Assembly: GCF_002803065.1 (NCBI RefSeq)
Contig: NZ_NNBL01000003.1
Coordinates: 1 to 64,000, forward strand
Source of the DNA: Streptomyces sp. CB01635
Lineage (GTDB): Bacteria; Actinomycetota; Actinomycetes; Streptomycetales; Streptomycetaceae
Length of the DNA: 64,000 bases
Direction: 5' to 3'
The number at the start of each line of letters is the position of its first letter. Positions within the stretch are counted from its first letter, which is position 1. Shown in pieces: positions 55,411 through 63,825 of this stretch. The translations under genes were made by a program, and so were the position numbers. The notes under the pieces were generated by a model. The model made no database searches. It was not told the DNA's origin and was given only the letters and a program-made list of their open reading frames with translations.

Positions 55411-56277
55411 ATGAATGAAAAGGAAAAGGTGGCGCTTGCTGCTGCTGTAGTGGGCGGCTATGTGCTGGGTCGAACGAAGAAGGGTCGCATGGCTCTGTCC
55501 ATTGCGACCTATCTGGCAGGCCGGAGGTTCGGTCTTGACCCTCGCCAGCTTGCAGCCGAGGGGATGCGCAGGCTGGGGGAGATTCCCCAGTTTGCTGATC
55601 TGCAGGAGCAGTTGCGAGGGGAAGTCCTCCAAGCGGGGCGTCAGGCAGTGGCTGCCGCTGCCGACCGCGGGATGAGCACGCTTGCCGGCGCCATCAGCGA
55701 TCGCACGGCCCGTCTCGGCGAGACCGCGGACGAGGACGAGGAGGAAGAGGAGGAGTACGCGCCGGAAGAGGAAGACGCGGAGTACGAGGAAGAGGAAGAG
55801 CCGGAGGCCGAGTACGAAGAAGACCAGGCCGAGGAAGAGGACGAGGAAGAGGAAGAGCCGGAGGCCGAGTACGAGGAGGAGGAAGAGGAGGAAGAGGAGG
55901 AAGAGGAGGAAGAGCCTGAAGAGGAGGCGCGGCCGCAGCGCCGCCGCAGGGCATCCGCAGCAGCAACATCCAAGAAGGCCGCACCCGCCCGCGCGAAGAA
56001 GTCCGCACCCGCCAAGAAGTCTGCGGCCAAGAAGACAGCGGCGAAGAAGTCCGCACCCGCCAAGAAGTCTGCGGCCAAGAAGACAGCGGCGAAGAAGTCC
56101 GCACCCGCCAAGAAGTCTGCGGCCAAGAAGACAGCGGCGAAGAAGTCCGCACCCGCCAAGAAGAGTGCGGCCAAGAAGACAGCGGCGAAGAAGTCCGCAC
56201 CCGCCAAGAAGAGTGCGGCCAGGAAAACGACGTCATCGAAGCGAGCAGCATCCAAGCGCGCCGATCGTCGGAGGTAG
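55411..56277 (+). CDS. gvpY: GvpY-like protein: acidic middle and histone H1-like repeats
   Basis: 288 residues. Residues 1-95 form a short conserved region ([40 protein letters not shown]). About 105-180 is almost pure Glu/Asp with Tyr-Glu repeats. From about 190 a histone H1-like tail of [16 protein letters not shown] repeats runs to the end, with [13 protein letters not shown] last. A gene in this place is called gvpY in Streptomyces. The juxtaposed polyanion and polycation could self-associate or bind nucleic acid. Function is unknown. Confidence 0.75.
   Translation: MNEKEKVALAAAVVGGYVLGRTKKGRMALSIATYLAGRRFGLDPRQLAAEGMRRLGEIPQFADLQEQLRGEVLQAGRQAVAAAADRGMSTLAGAISDRTARLGETADEDEEEEEEYAPEEEDAEYEEEEEPEAEYEEDQAEEEDEEEEEPEAEYEEEEEEEEEEEEEEPEEEARPQRRRRASAAATSKKAAPARAKKSAPAKKSAAKKTAAKKSAPAKKSAAKKTAAKKSAPAKKSAAKKTAAKKSAPAKKSAAKKTAAKKSAPAKKSAARKTTSSKRAASKRADRRR
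55993..56226 (+). repeat. 48-bp tandem repeats, four full units and a partial
   Basis: Nearly identical 48-bp units starting at 55993, 56041, 56089, 56137 and 56185 encode [16 protein letters not shown]. Units differ mainly at TCT/AGT for one Ser codon. The near-identity at DNA level points to recent expansion. Confidence 0.92.
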
Positions 56278-56283
56278 TCAGTC

Positions 56284-57372
56284 ATGGCCAAGACGGAGAA
56301 AGACCAACCCACTGAGGAAGCTTCGGGTATGGACCAGCTCCGCGAAGAGCTGTCCAAGTTCCTCTCCGCGCAAGTGGAAAATCTCGCCGAGAAGGCGGGA
56401 GAGAAACTGACCGACGTGACCGAGAAGCTCACCGACGCGTCCGAGTCCGGTTCACTTCCGGCGATAGGATCCCGCATCCTGCAGGGCGACTCCCCGGTGA
56501 AGGCATTCGTTTCAGAAAAAGCAAAAGGCGTCAAGGACAGCGTCGTGGGGAAGGTGAAGGACGCTTTTGGCGGGGGGAAGGGGAAACGCAAGTCCAGCGG
56601 TGGCAAGGTCATGAACATCATCGAGGTTCTCGATGTAGGGGTGCCCCTGCGCGACGCCTACGACTATTGGACGCAGTACGACCAATTCAGCAGCTTCGCG
56701 AAGGGCGTTCGCGACGTCTCGAAGAGTGACGAGGTCGGGAGCGACTGGAAGGTCAAAGTCGGTCCATCCTCGCGTAGCTTCAAAGCGACTGTTCAGGAGC
56801 AGATTCCCGACGACCGTATTGTCTGGACCTCCGAAGGAGCCAAGGGCACCACTCGCGGCGCGGTCAGCTTCCATGAACTGGCACCCACCCTGACCCGAAT
56901 CGTCCTCGTCGTGGAGTACTACCCATCAGGGTTCTTCGAAAAGACCGGCAACCTATGGCGGGCCCAAGGGCGCCGTATGCGACTGGACTTCAAGAACTTC
57001 CAGCGGTACGTCAGCCTCACCAATGAAGAACCCGAAGGCTGGCGCGGTGAAATCCGTGACGGTGAAGTCGTCGTGTCGCACGAGGACGCCATGGAAGAAG
57101 AGGACGCTGAGCAGGAAGGCGCCGACTCCGATTACGAGGACGAAGCGGAAGGTGCCTACGAGGACGAGGACGAGGAGGAGGACGAGGGCGAGGAGGAGGA
57201 CGAGAGCGAGGAGGAGGAGGGCGAGGGCGAGGAGGAGGACGAGGGAGCGGAGGACGAAGAAGCCGACGCCGACGGCGAATACGAGGACGAAGACGAGATG
57301 GAGGACGAGGAGGAGGACGAGGAGGAGTCTGCTTCCAAGAAGCGACGAGGACAGAGGCGGCGTCGTGACTGA
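56284..57372 (+). CDS. gvpZ: GvpZ-like protein: SRPBCC domain with acidic tail
   Basis: 362 residues. N-terminal about 100 residues are amphipathic (MDQLREELSKFLSAQVENLA). Residues about 115-250 are a START/SRPBCC domain: VMNIIEVLDVGVPLRDAYDY, WTQYDQFSSFAKGVRDVSKS, TTRGAVSFHELAPTLTRIVL, MRLDFKNFQRYVS. The last about 90 residues are Glu/Asp-rich and end in RRGQRRRRD. SRPBCC domains bind hydrophobic ligands. This gene sits where gvpZ is found in Streptomyces; it is absent from cluster 2. Its end overlaps gvpJ by 8 bp. Confidence 0.78.
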   Translation: MAKTEKDQPTEEASGMDQLREELSKFLSAQVENLAEKAGEKLTDVTEKLTDASESGSLPAIGSRILQGDSPVKAFVSEKAKGVKDSVVGKVKDAFGGGKGKRKSSGGKVMNIIEVLDVGVPLRDAYDYWTQYDQFSSFAKGVRDVSKSDEVGSDWKVKVGPSSRSFKATVQEQIPDDRIVWTSEGAKGTTRGAVSFHELAPTLTRIVLVVEYYPSGFFEKTGNLWRAQGRRMRLDFKNFQRYVSLTNEEPEGWRGEIRDGEVVVSHEDAMEEEDAEQEGADSDYEDEAEGAYEDEDEEEDEGEEEDESEEEEGEGEEEDEGAEDEEADADGEYEDEDEMEDEEEDEEESASKKRRGQRRRRD

Positions 57373-57709
57373 CGTCGACTTGCGGCAGACGTCCTATCCC
57401 GCCTCCGGCCCGCAGACCACCAATCTCGCCGACATCCTCGAACGTGTTCTCGACAAAGGGATCGTGATCGCCGGGGACATCAAGATCGAACTCCTCGACA
57501 TCGAGCTGCTCACCATCCGGATCCGCCTGTTCGTGGCCTCCGTAGATACCGCGAAGAAGGCCGGAATCGACTGGTGGGAAACCGATCCGGCACTCAGCTC
57601 GCGCGCTTCCCGTAGCGCCCTGCAGGACGAGAACCGCGCATTGCGAGAACGCCTGGAGGCGCTCGAATCCAAAACGAAGGACGAATCGCCCGAGCAGCGA
57701 CCCAAGTGA
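57365..57709 (+). CDS. gvpJ: Gas vesicle protein GvpJ (cluster 1)
   Basis: 114 residues, GTG at 57365. Core NLADILERVLDKGIVIAGDI, KIELLDIELLTIRIRLFVAS, VDTAKKAGIDWWETDPALSS is the GvpJ version of the GvpA fold, with the GIDWW block. A short coiled coil (LQDENRALRERLEALESK) ends it. GvpJ is a minor shell or cap component. It overlaps the gvpZ end. Confidence 0.93.
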   Translation: MTDVDLRQTSYPASGPQTTNLADILERVLDKGIVIAGDIKIELLDIELLTIRIRLFVASVDTAKKAGIDWWETDPALSSRASRSALQDENRALRERLEALESKTKDESPEQRPK

Positions 57710-57752
57710 CCCCGCAGCGAAATTCCCCATCCAGCAAGGAGAACCGAGGCAC

Positions 57753-58547
57753 ATGACGGAGCGCGGCCCTGAGCATTCGGACGCCCACGCCACCTACGTG
57801 TTCGCGGTCTGCCGGAACCCGGACCCGTCGGCCTTCGTCGGGCTGCCTGGTGTCGCCGACGAGGCGCCCGTGAGCATACTGCCGCTGGAGACACTGACTG
57901 CGATCGTCCAGAAGGTCCGAGCTCGCGACTTCACCGACGAGGCCTGGCAGGCACGCCTGTCCGACCAGCGGGAGCTGGAACGTTACGCACGCGCCCACCA
58001 TGACGTCGTTACTGCGGCTGCCGCCTGCTGCCCTACAGTGCCCCTGCCGCTGGCCACGCTGTACCACGATGAGCAGAGGGCGGGGGACGCCCTCACCAAC
58101 GAGGCGAACCGCTTTCATGCAGCACTCAGGCGCATCGCGCACCATGCCGAATGGGGCGTAAAGGTGTACGCGCCACCCTGCCCACCGGACGATTCGAGCC
58201 GTAGGGCCCGCGCCGGCCGACCGGCACCCGGAGCCGGCCTTGCTTACCTGGAGCGCAAGCGAGGTGTGCAGGAACGTCGCGACCAGAGCCAGGACGAGGC
58301 GCTGCAGGTTGCCGGAACGGTAGATTCCGAAGTCCGTCTCCTCGCCACGGCGGCCCGTAGGTTGCGACCGCACGCCCCCCAGCTCTCCGGGGAACGGCGG
58401 ATCCAGGTTCTCAACGCGACCTATCTGGTAGCCGAACAGCGCGCCGACGAACTCGCCCTGCTGACCCAGTCGCTGCGAGCACGGACCGGGGTGGAGATCG
58501 AGCTGTCGGGGCCGTGGGTGCCCTACTCATTTATTGGTGAGGTGTAG
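57753..58547 (+). CDS. gvpL: Gas vesicle protein GvpL (cluster 1, GvpF/L family)
   Basis: 264 residues from ATG at 57753 behind AAGGAGA. YVFAVCRNPDPSAFVGLPGV, LETLTAIVQKVRARDFTDEA, RAHHDVVTAAAACCPTVPLP, LATLY and HAEWGVKVYA are GvpL blocks, and ELSGPWVPYSFIGEV ends it. Only about one quarter matches gvpF of the same cluster, as usual for this pair. Role: assembly cofactor bridging GvpA. Confidence 0.92.
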   Translation: MTERGPEHSDAHATYVFAVCRNPDPSAFVGLPGVADEAPVSILPLETLTAIVQKVRARDFTDEAWQARLSDQRELERYARAHHDVVTAAAACCPTVPLPLATLYHDEQRAGDALTNEANRFHAALRRIAHHAEWGVKVYAPPCPPDDSSRRARAGRPAPGAGLAYLERKRGVQERRDQSQDEALQVAGTVDSEVRLLATAARRLRPHAPQLSGERRIQVLNATYLVAEQRADELALLTQSLRARTGVEIELSGPWVPYSFIGEV

Positions 58548-58550
58548 ACC

Positions 58551-58781
58551 GTGATCTACGACGACGTGGTGCCTTGGGACAGCCCTGAGCCACTGAACGG
58601 CCCCATCGGGGTGCCTCTCGTCGATCTGTTGGACCGACTCCTGGCCACCGGGGTGGTCATCAGCGGCGACCTGGTCATCGCCATCGCCGACGTTCCCCTG
58701 GTGCGCCTGTCACTTCATGCTCTGTTGTCGTCCGTCAACGAACGCGTTCCGGCGCCCTGGGCGGACGGAGGCCCGTTGTGA
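58551..58781 (+). CDS. gvpS: Gas vesicle protein GvpS (cluster 1)
   Basis: 76 residues, GTG at 58551. GVPLVDLLDRLLATGVVISG, DLVIAIADVPLVRLSLHALL is a short GvpA-like fold. The stop overlaps gvpK (GTGA). GvpS is a GvpA paralogue of the minor type. Confidence 0.9.
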   Translation: MIYDDVVPWDSPEPLNGPIGVPLVDLLDRLLATGVVISGDLVIAIADVPLVRLSLHALLSSVNERVPAPWADGGPL

Positions 58782-59056
58782 CCGGATCTCGACTTGATCT
58801 TGACTCCGACAAGGTGGGACGTGACCTCGTCGCCTTCGTGCTCACCGTGGTCGAGCTCCTCCGGCAGTTGATGGAGCGGCAGGCGATTCGACGTGTCGAT
58901 CAAGGCGATCTCAGCGATGCGCAGGCTGACGAGATCGGAACCACCCTGATGCTGCTCGACCAGCGGATGGCAGAACTCTGCGAGGAGCACGGAGTCCGGC
59001 CGGAGGATCTCAACCTCGACCTCGGGCCACTCGGAACGCTCCTGCCGCGGAGCTGA
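58778..59056 (+). CDS. gvpK: Gas vesicle protein GvpK (cluster 1)
   Basis: 92 residues, GTG at 58778. KVGRDLVAFVLTVVELLRQL, MERQAIRRVDQGDLSDAQAD and DLNLDLGPLGTLLPRS are the conserved GvpK blocks. GvpK is an essential accessory protein. Last gene of cluster 1; after it lies about 100 bp and then convergent small genes. The copy in cluster 2 has a longer N-terminus. Confidence 0.93.
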   Translation: MTGSRLDLDSDKVGRDLVAFVLTVVELLRQLMERQAIRRVDQGDLSDAQADEIGTTLMLLDQRMAELCEEHGVRPEDLNLDLGPLGTLLPRS

Positions 59057-59160
59057 TGCTGCAGGCTACGAGCGACTCGAGTCCACCCACCACGTGGAAC
59101 CTGCACCACCGATCTCGTGGCGTAGACCGCACTTGCGGCAGAAGTTGATCTGGAGATGGA

Positions 59161-59316
59161 TCACCAGTAGTGCCGTCGGCCGCCGACAGCGTGCCCGACG
59201 CTCCCCAGAATCCACAGCACAACTCCGATGATCACCAGGATGCCCCCGATGGTCCAGAGAATGCTGATGCCTGCCAGAAGCCCGATGATGAGCAGAATAA
59301 CTCCGAGGATGATCAT
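59161..59316 (-). CDS. Small two-TM protein (DUF6131-like), copy 2
   Basis: 51 residues: IILGVILLIIGLLAGISILW, TIGGILVIIGVVLWILGSVG, tail GHAVGGRRHYW. GGAGGACAAG precedes the ATG at 59316. About 75 percent identical by eye to the 46103 protein. It lies between the two gvp clusters. Confidence 0.82.
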   Translation of the reverse strand: MIILGVILLIIGLLAGISILWTIGGILVIIGVVLWILGSVGHAVGGRRHYW

Positions 59317-59470
59317 CTTGTCCTCCGCCACGGGAGCTCGGCTCCCTGATCGTCGGATGCCCGTGAGTTTAGACGCAGACATGGAGTTTTGAGCAGGCGC
59401 GCCGCTCGCGAGAGCTGGCATCGCGGCCTTCGCGGAAGCGAAGCTTCAGACGTCCAATGTCATGATTGCG

Positions 59471-59644
59471 TCAGCTCTTGAAGGCACCCTTGGAGTGCTC
59501 TTTCGCGCCCCGCATCATGCCCCGTGCTTCGAGAGCGGCGCCTTTCGCTGCAAGGGTTTCTTTGTGTGCTGCGTGAGCCGCCTTCCGCAGGGTCTTCCCG
59601 ACGACCTGTTCGGCCTTTGCCTTGGCTCTTTCTCCGACAGTCAT
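59471..59644 (-). CDS. Small basic stress-type protein (CsbD-like)
   Basis: 57 residues from ATG at 59644: TVGERAKAKAEQVVGKTLRK, AAHAAHKETLAAKGAALEAR, then GAKEHSKGAFKS. All-helical, Ala/Lys/Glu-rich, with the KAKAEQxxGK start of CsbD-like proteins. A GGAGG SD is present (revcomp of CCTCC at about 59651-59655). Function in stress unknown. Confidence 0.7.
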   Translation of the reverse strand: MTVGERAKAKAEQVVGKTLRKAAHAAHKETLAAKGAALEARGMMRGAKEHSKGAFKS

Positions 59645-59827
59645 CTCGATACCTCCACGGAACCTCACTGACCGTGTGCCCATGAGCCAGGAGATAAAAA
59701 CATAAGCACTGGTTCCCTCTGCCTGTGCTAAGGGAACAGGAGCACACGATGTATCACCACATCGTCGCCGAGGTGGCTGAGTAGGGTGGCAGCACGCTGA
59801 AGGAATGGCCCATGGTCCGTGGCGGCA

Positions 59828-59998
59828 CTACAAAATTCCTGCCAGGCCCTGCTCGTCGAGGCGTTGAAGAACCCTCTGGTGCAGCCGGCCCCAGACACCG
59901 GCACGGGACCAGATGACGAACCGGCGGTGCACGGTCGACTTCGACGCCCCGAAGCACGGCGGCAAGGCCCGCCAGGCGCAGCCGCCGACCAGGTGGTC
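59828..59998 (-). pseudogene. IS5-family transposase fragment
   Basis: Minus-strand frame DHLVGGCAWRALPPCFGASK, STVHRRFVIWSRAGVWGRLH, QRVLQRLDEQGLAGIL then TAG. This is the N-terminal region of IS5-type transposases (GCxWRxLPxxFGxxxTVHRRFxxWxxAGVWxRLH). Catalytic Asp residues are beyond the break. The only IS scar between the two gvp clusters. Confidence 0.75.
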
Positions 59999-60096
59999 AG
60001 TGGTCCACAGGGGGGAAGCGGCAGTTTGAGGTCAACGTCAACGGCTCGGGCCCTGAGGGGAGTTCAGTCCCTTCGGGGCCCGTGTCCGTCTAGAGA

Positions 60097-60312
60097 TCAG
60101 GTGTGCTTCCGGATCTTTCCCTTCGTTTCTTCTGCCCCTCCGCGGACGGTCTGTTCGACTTCGCCAGCTGCCTTTTCGGCTTTACCCTTGGCTCGATCGC
60201 CCGTCCCCTTCATTCGCAGCTCGTTGTCGCCTGTTGCTCGTCCGACCTTCTGCTTGGCCTTGCCCATGGTCTCCTGGGCCTTGCCGTGCAGTTTCTTTCC
60301 CGCACCAGCCAC
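60097..60312 (-). CDS. CsbD family stress protein
   Basis: 71 residues: AGAGKKLHGKAQETMGKAKQ, KVGRATGDNELRMKGTGDRA, KGKAEKAAGEVEQTVRGGAE. The KGxxxEAxGKxKxxxGxxTGDxxLxxxG pattern is CsbD. Widespread small general-stress protein of unknown mechanism. It ends 120 bp before gvpK of cluster 2. Confidence 0.9.
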   Translation of the reverse strand: MAGAGKKLHGKAQETMGKAKQKVGRATGDNELRMKGTGDRAKGKAEKAAGEVEQTVRGGAEETKGKIRKHT

Positions 60313-60438
60313 ATGGATCAGCTCCTCGGCTGAGAAAAGAGTCCTTCTCTATTGTCAGCCAAGAACCGGGAAATGACGCCGGAAAATTCCTTCGTTGGCG
60401 GTCGGTGAGTGATTGGCTACCGAGGGTCGTCGTGAGAG

Positions 60439-60846
60439 TCACGCGGACGGCGGTAGCAATGTACCGAGTGGCCCCAAATCCAGATTCAGGTCTTCCATCG
60501 TCAGCCCGTACTCGGCACACAGACCAGCCATGCGTTCGTGAAGGACCATGAGCGTGGCACCGAGGCGCTCCTCCTGCTCTTCGGTGAGGTCGCCCTGGTC
60601 GACCCGGTGGAGCGCCTGGCGTTCCATGAGCTGACGCAACAGTTCCACAAGCGTGAGAACCAGCCTGACCAGGTCCCGTTCCACGGTGTCCGGGTCGGAG
60701 CTGATCCGGTGTGAGGATGCACGTGCGGGCTCGACCTCCGACAGGAGGTCACGGGGCGTGGCGGGCAGCATCCGGAAAGCGCGCTCAGCAGCCTCGGCGA
60801 CCTCGGCTTTGCGTTGTGCGTGCCTACCGCGTTCTTCAGAGGTCAT
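60439..60846 (-). CDS. gvpK: Gas vesicle protein GvpK (cluster 2)
   Basis: 135 residues from ATG at 60846, longer than the cluster-1 copy because of a 45-residue Arg/Ala-rich N-terminus. Core TVERDLVRLVLTLVELLRQL, MERQALHRVDQGDLTEEQEE, DLNLDLGPLGTLLPPSA. It overlaps gvpS by 11 bp. End of cluster 2. Confidence 0.93.
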   Translation of the reverse strand: MTSEERGRHAQRKAEVAEAAERAFRMLPATPRDLLSEVEPARASSHRISSDPDTVERDLVRLVLTLVELLRQLMERQALHRVDQGDLTEEQEERLGATLMVLHERMAGLCAEYGLTMEDLNLDLGPLGTLLPPSA

Positions 60847-61075
60847 CGCTGTGTCCTGTGGGAGCGAGCGGGGGCCATGGCGAGGGATTGTCCGGGCCGA
60901 TGGACACGATCAGGGCGCGCAGCGATATGCGAACGAGGTCGATGTCGGCGATGGAGAGCACCACATCCCCGGTGAGGACCACACCTCCGCTGAGCAGCCG
61001 GTCGAGCAGGTCGATGAGGGCGACCTGTCGGTCCGGTAGCGGGGTGACCTCGGACGATTCGCCTGCCGTCATCAT
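60836..61075 (-). CDS. gvpS: Gas vesicle protein GvpS (cluster 2)
   Basis: 79 residues; two adjacent ATGs at 61075 and 61072 overlap the gvpL stop. ALIDLLDRLLSGGVVLTGDV, VLSIADIDLVRISLRALIVS is a GvpA-like fold. Same relative place as in cluster 1. Confidence 0.9.
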   Translation of the reverse strand: MMTAGESSEVTPLPDRQVALIDLLDRLLSGGVVLTGDVVLSIADIDLVRISLRALIVSIGPDNPSPWPPLAPTGHSDDL

Positions 61076-61884
61076 GAGATAGGTCCGTCCATGGGATGGT
61101 CCGGTCCGGGCGGGGCTGTCGCGAACGAGTAGGGAGCCCATGGTCCGGTGATCTCGACTCTCACTCCCTGGAGGCCCTCGGCAGCCCGTGCGACCTCGGA
61201 GCGGAAGCTCTCAGCACGGTCTGCGGAGACGAGGTACGCGTCGTTGAGGACGTTTTCGTCCGCCGTGGTGGCGAGCTCCCCCTGCTGGACACGGTGACGT
61301 GCGCGGCCGACCGCGAACTGGCGCCCAACTGTTTCCACCCGCTCGGCAGCCTGCTGCGCAGCCCGGTACACCTGGTCACGGACGCCCTTCTGTGCCTTGC
61401 GTTGCCGAAGATAGGCCCGTCCCGGCGGCAGAGCGCCGACTTCGGCCTTGACCGGGGCGGGAGTTGGAGCGGAGGGGTCTGCGTAGATCTTGACGCCCCA
61501 CTCGACGTGACCTGCGAGCCGAGTGAGCTGCTCGTCGAACACCGCCGCTCGGTCGTCGAGCACCTCACGGGCGCGTGCGTTGTCGAGATAGACGGTTGCC
61601 AGGCGCAGAGGGAGAACGTCGGTGCGGGTCGCGAGGGCGTCGATGACGCTGTGATGGGCACGGGCGACGGCCTCAAGCCACGCCATGTCCTCCAGATGCT
61701 GTTTGAGGGCGGCCTCCTGAAAGTCGTCCGCTCCGACGCGGCTCACCACGAGGACAATTGATGCGTCGCGGTCGCTGGTCACGAGTGCGACGCTCTCGCC
61801 GACACCAGTGAGAGTAGCCGCGTATTCGGCGAGCCCGTGGGCATTACGGGCTACGGCGTAGGCGTAGGTGACCAGTTCATTCAT
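61072..61884 (-). CDS. gvpL: Gas vesicle protein GvpL (cluster 2, GvpF/L family)
   Basis: 270 residues, ATG at 61884 overlapping gvpJ by 8 bp. TYAYAVARNAHGLAEYAATL, VVSRVGADDFQEAALKQHLE, RAHHSVIDALATRTDVLPLR, LATVYLD, HVEWGVKIYADPSA and EITGPWAPYSFATA are family blocks. It is clearly the counterpart of the gene at 57753. Confidence 0.92.
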   Translation of the reverse strand: MNELVTYAYAVARNAHGLAEYAATLTGVGESVALVTSDRDASIVLVVSRVGADDFQEAALKQHLEDMAWLEAVARAHHSVIDALATRTDVLPLRLATVYLDNARAREVLDDRAAVFDEQLTRLAGHVEWGVKIYADPSAPTPAPVKAEVGALPPGRAYLRQRKAQKGVRDQVYRAAQQAAERVETVGRQFAVGRARHRVQQGELATTADENVLNDAYLVSADRAESFRSEVARAAEGLQGVRVEITGPWAPYSFATAPPGPDHPMDGPIS

Positions 61885-62275
61885 CGCTCTGGCTCCGGGG
61901 ACGACGCCTCGCCTGCTCCTGTTCCCCCTCGGGGAGCTCCGTGCCCTGGCGCAGGGCATCGATCTCAGCCCTCAGCCGCCGGTTCTCCTCGGACAGCGAC
62001 CGCTCCCCTCTGGCTCGGGACGAGAGTGACGGATCGTGCTCCCACCAGTCGATGCCCATCTCCTTCGCCTTGTCGACGGACGCGACCAGCAAGCGAAGTT
62101 TGATGGTGAGCAGCTCGATGTCGAGCAGGTTGATCTGGATGTCGCCGGCGATGACGATGCCCTTGTCGAGGACCCGTTCAAGAATGTCCGCGAGATTGGC
62201 TGACGAGCCTTGGGCGTAGGCCGGCGCGGCTCGGGTCGGATACGAGCCGAGCCTGTCGACGGGAGAGTCAGTCAC
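61877..62275 (-). CDS. gvpJ: Gas vesicle protein GvpJ (cluster 2)
   Basis: 132 residues, GTG at 62275. NLADILERVLDKGIVIAGDI, QINLLDIELLTIKLRLLVAS, VDKAKEMGIDWWEHDPSLSS are nearly those of cluster 1. The C-terminal helix is longer and ends RRRPRSQSDE. Confidence 0.93.
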   Translation of the reverse strand: MTDSPVDRLGSYPTRAAPAYAQGSSANLADILERVLDKGIVIAGDIQINLLDIELLTIKLRLLVASVDKAKEMGIDWWEHDPSLSSRARGERSLSEENRRLRAEIDALRQGTELPEGEQEQARRRPRSQSDE

Positions 62276-62305
62276 AGGAGTGGCCTCGCGTTCTGTAGCT
62301 TGCGG

Positions 62306-62557
62306 CTAGGGAGCGCCGCGGTCGCGACGAGCTTTGATTTCATCGAGCCGGTCGAGCAGTTCGTCTTCGCGCTCGTCGAATGTCGCCTCGTCGATCTCCC
62401 CGTCGAGCAACCGACGCTCGAGTTCCGCCAATTCGCGGTGGACCGGCGCAGGGTCGTAGTACTTGTCCTCGGCGGCCTCAAGAACACGGTCCGCGACCCA
62501 GACAACGCCGCGCACCGGTGCGAGGGGGAGAGTGAGGATTTGAGTGAGCAGGCCCAT
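62306..62557 (-). CDS. gvpG: Gas vesicle protein GvpG (cluster 2)
   Basis: 83 residues: GLLTQILTLPLAPVRGVVWV, ADRVLEAAEDKYYDPAPVHR, ELAELERRLLDGEIDEATFD. Same layout as the cluster-1 GvpG. Directly followed by gvpJ; gvpY and gvpZ, which separate G and J in cluster 1, are missing here. Confidence 0.92.
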   Translation of the reverse strand: MGLLTQILTLPLAPVRGVVWVADRVLEAAEDKYYDPAPVHRELAELERRLLDGEIDEATFDEREDELLDRLDEIKARRDRGAP

Positions 62558-62566
62558 GGTGATTCC

Positions 62567-63280
62567 TCAGACGAAACTGTAGGGAGGCAGGGGGCCGTTG
62601 AGTCGGAAGTGGACGTCCTCACCCAGCTGATTGGCGACGCTCAACTCCGTGGTGAGGAACATCTCTTCCTGATCGTGAGGGACGAGGAACGAGACATTGA
62701 GGAAGTCTTCGCCGGTCAGCTGGGACGACTCCCTGTCCCGGGAGTAAGGGCGAAGCGCCTCGACGACCCCATGGGCCAGTGCCTGCTGGCGCACCTGGAC
62801 CTCCGCCGCGACCAACTCGCCGAGTCTTACAGGGGCCTCGGGACCGGCGGTTCCGCTGCGGATTTCGTCGTTGAGCTCCCGTGCCTCCTGCGACGAGTCA
62901 AGAACCTGTCGTAGCAGAGTGTCTTCGTCCTGCGACACCTTGAGGTTGTACTCCACGGTGTCCTCAAGTGCCTCCAGTCTGGCCGTGTACTCCTCAGCGC
63001 GCTCCTCGAGTGCAAGCCGCACTGCCTCGTCGTCCGGGGCCAGAAAACCGAACCTCAGTGGCAGCACCGCACCGTCTTCCATGAGACGGTCCTGGACTTG
63101 GTGATGTGCCGAAAGATCACGACGCTTGGGGCGCAAGCCGTCCGGCGCATCGCTGATGACGGCACACAGTGCTCCGCCAATCACGGTACGCAGTTGGGTG
63201 GGTGGATCGCCCACGCCATCGAGTCCGTCGAGCCGGAGGGGGTGCTGCTTGCTGGTGATCGAGTAGATGTATACGGCCAT
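62567..63280 (-). CDS. gvpF: Gas vesicle protein GvpF (cluster 2, GvpF/L family)
   Basis: 237 residues, ATG at 63280. VYIYSITSKQHPLRLDGLDG, ALCAVISDAPDGLRPKRRDL, SAHHQVQDRLMEDGAVLPLR, FGFLAPDDEAV and RLNGPLPPYSFV identify it. It follows gvpA by 3 bp, exactly as in cluster 1. Confidence 0.93.
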   Translation of the reverse strand: MAVYIYSITSKQHPLRLDGLDGVGDPPTQLRTVIGGALCAVISDAPDGLRPKRRDLSAHHQVQDRLMEDGAVLPLRFGFLAPDDEAVRLALEERAEEYTARLEALEDTVEYNLKVSQDEDTLLRQVLDSSQEARELNDEIRSGTAGPEAPVRLGELVAAEVQVRQQALAHGVVEALRPYSRDRESSQLTGEDFLNVSFLVPHDQEEMFLTTELSVANQLGEDVHFRLNGPLPPYSFV

Positions 63281-63283
63281 CGC

Positions 63284-63799
63284 TCATTCCTTCTCGCGGG
63301 ACGAGCCTCTGCTGCGATGGGCCGTCCGTCGGGGGGACCGCCGTCGCCTTTCCACGGGCTCCCTCTCCCTGGTGTCCTCCTCCTCGGATTCGCTCTCTTC
63401 GCTCTCCTCGGGTTCGCTCTCTTCGCTGTCTTCCTCGTCGCGCCCGGTGACGCCTTTGATGGTGTCGGTGACCGCATCTACGGCACCGGTCAGCGCGCCT
63501 TTGGATTTTCCCTTGGCGCCGCTCTCCACCGTGTCTCCGACGATGTCGGTCAGTTGGGCGGGTGCCTTCCTTCCTGTCTCGAGATCAAGGCGGTTGCAGG
63601 CTTCCGCGAAGCGTAGATAGGTGTCGACACTCGCGACCACGATGCGGGCGTCGATCTTGAGGATCTCGATCCCTACCAACGAAACTCGGACGAATATATC
63701 GATCACGAGTCCGCGATCAAGAATGAGTTCCAGGACGTCGTACAGACTCCCTGTGCCGCCTCTGGAAACGCTGTTGCCGCCCTGCGGCACCATGGTCAT
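63284..63799 (-). CDS. gvpA: Gas vesicle structural protein GvpA (cluster 2), long-tailed
   Basis: 171 residues. ATG at 63799 lies 5 nt after GGGAGG. Core [57 protein letters not shown] is almost identical to the cluster-1 GvpA. The following tail of about 90 residues has helical Gly/Lys/Thr sequence, an [16 protein letters not shown] run and an Arg/Ser-rich end. Confidence 0.93.
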   Translation of the reverse strand: MTMVPQGGNSVSRGGTGSLYDVLELILDRGLVIDIFVRVSLVGIEILKIDARIVVASVDTYLRFAEACNRLDLETGRKAPAQLTDIVGDTVESGAKGKSKGALTGAVDAVTDTIKGVTGRDEEDSEESEPEESEESESEEEDTREREPVERRRRSPRRTAHRSRGSSREKE

Positions 63800-63825
63800 G
63801 GTGCCTCCCTTCACCGACGGTGCCC

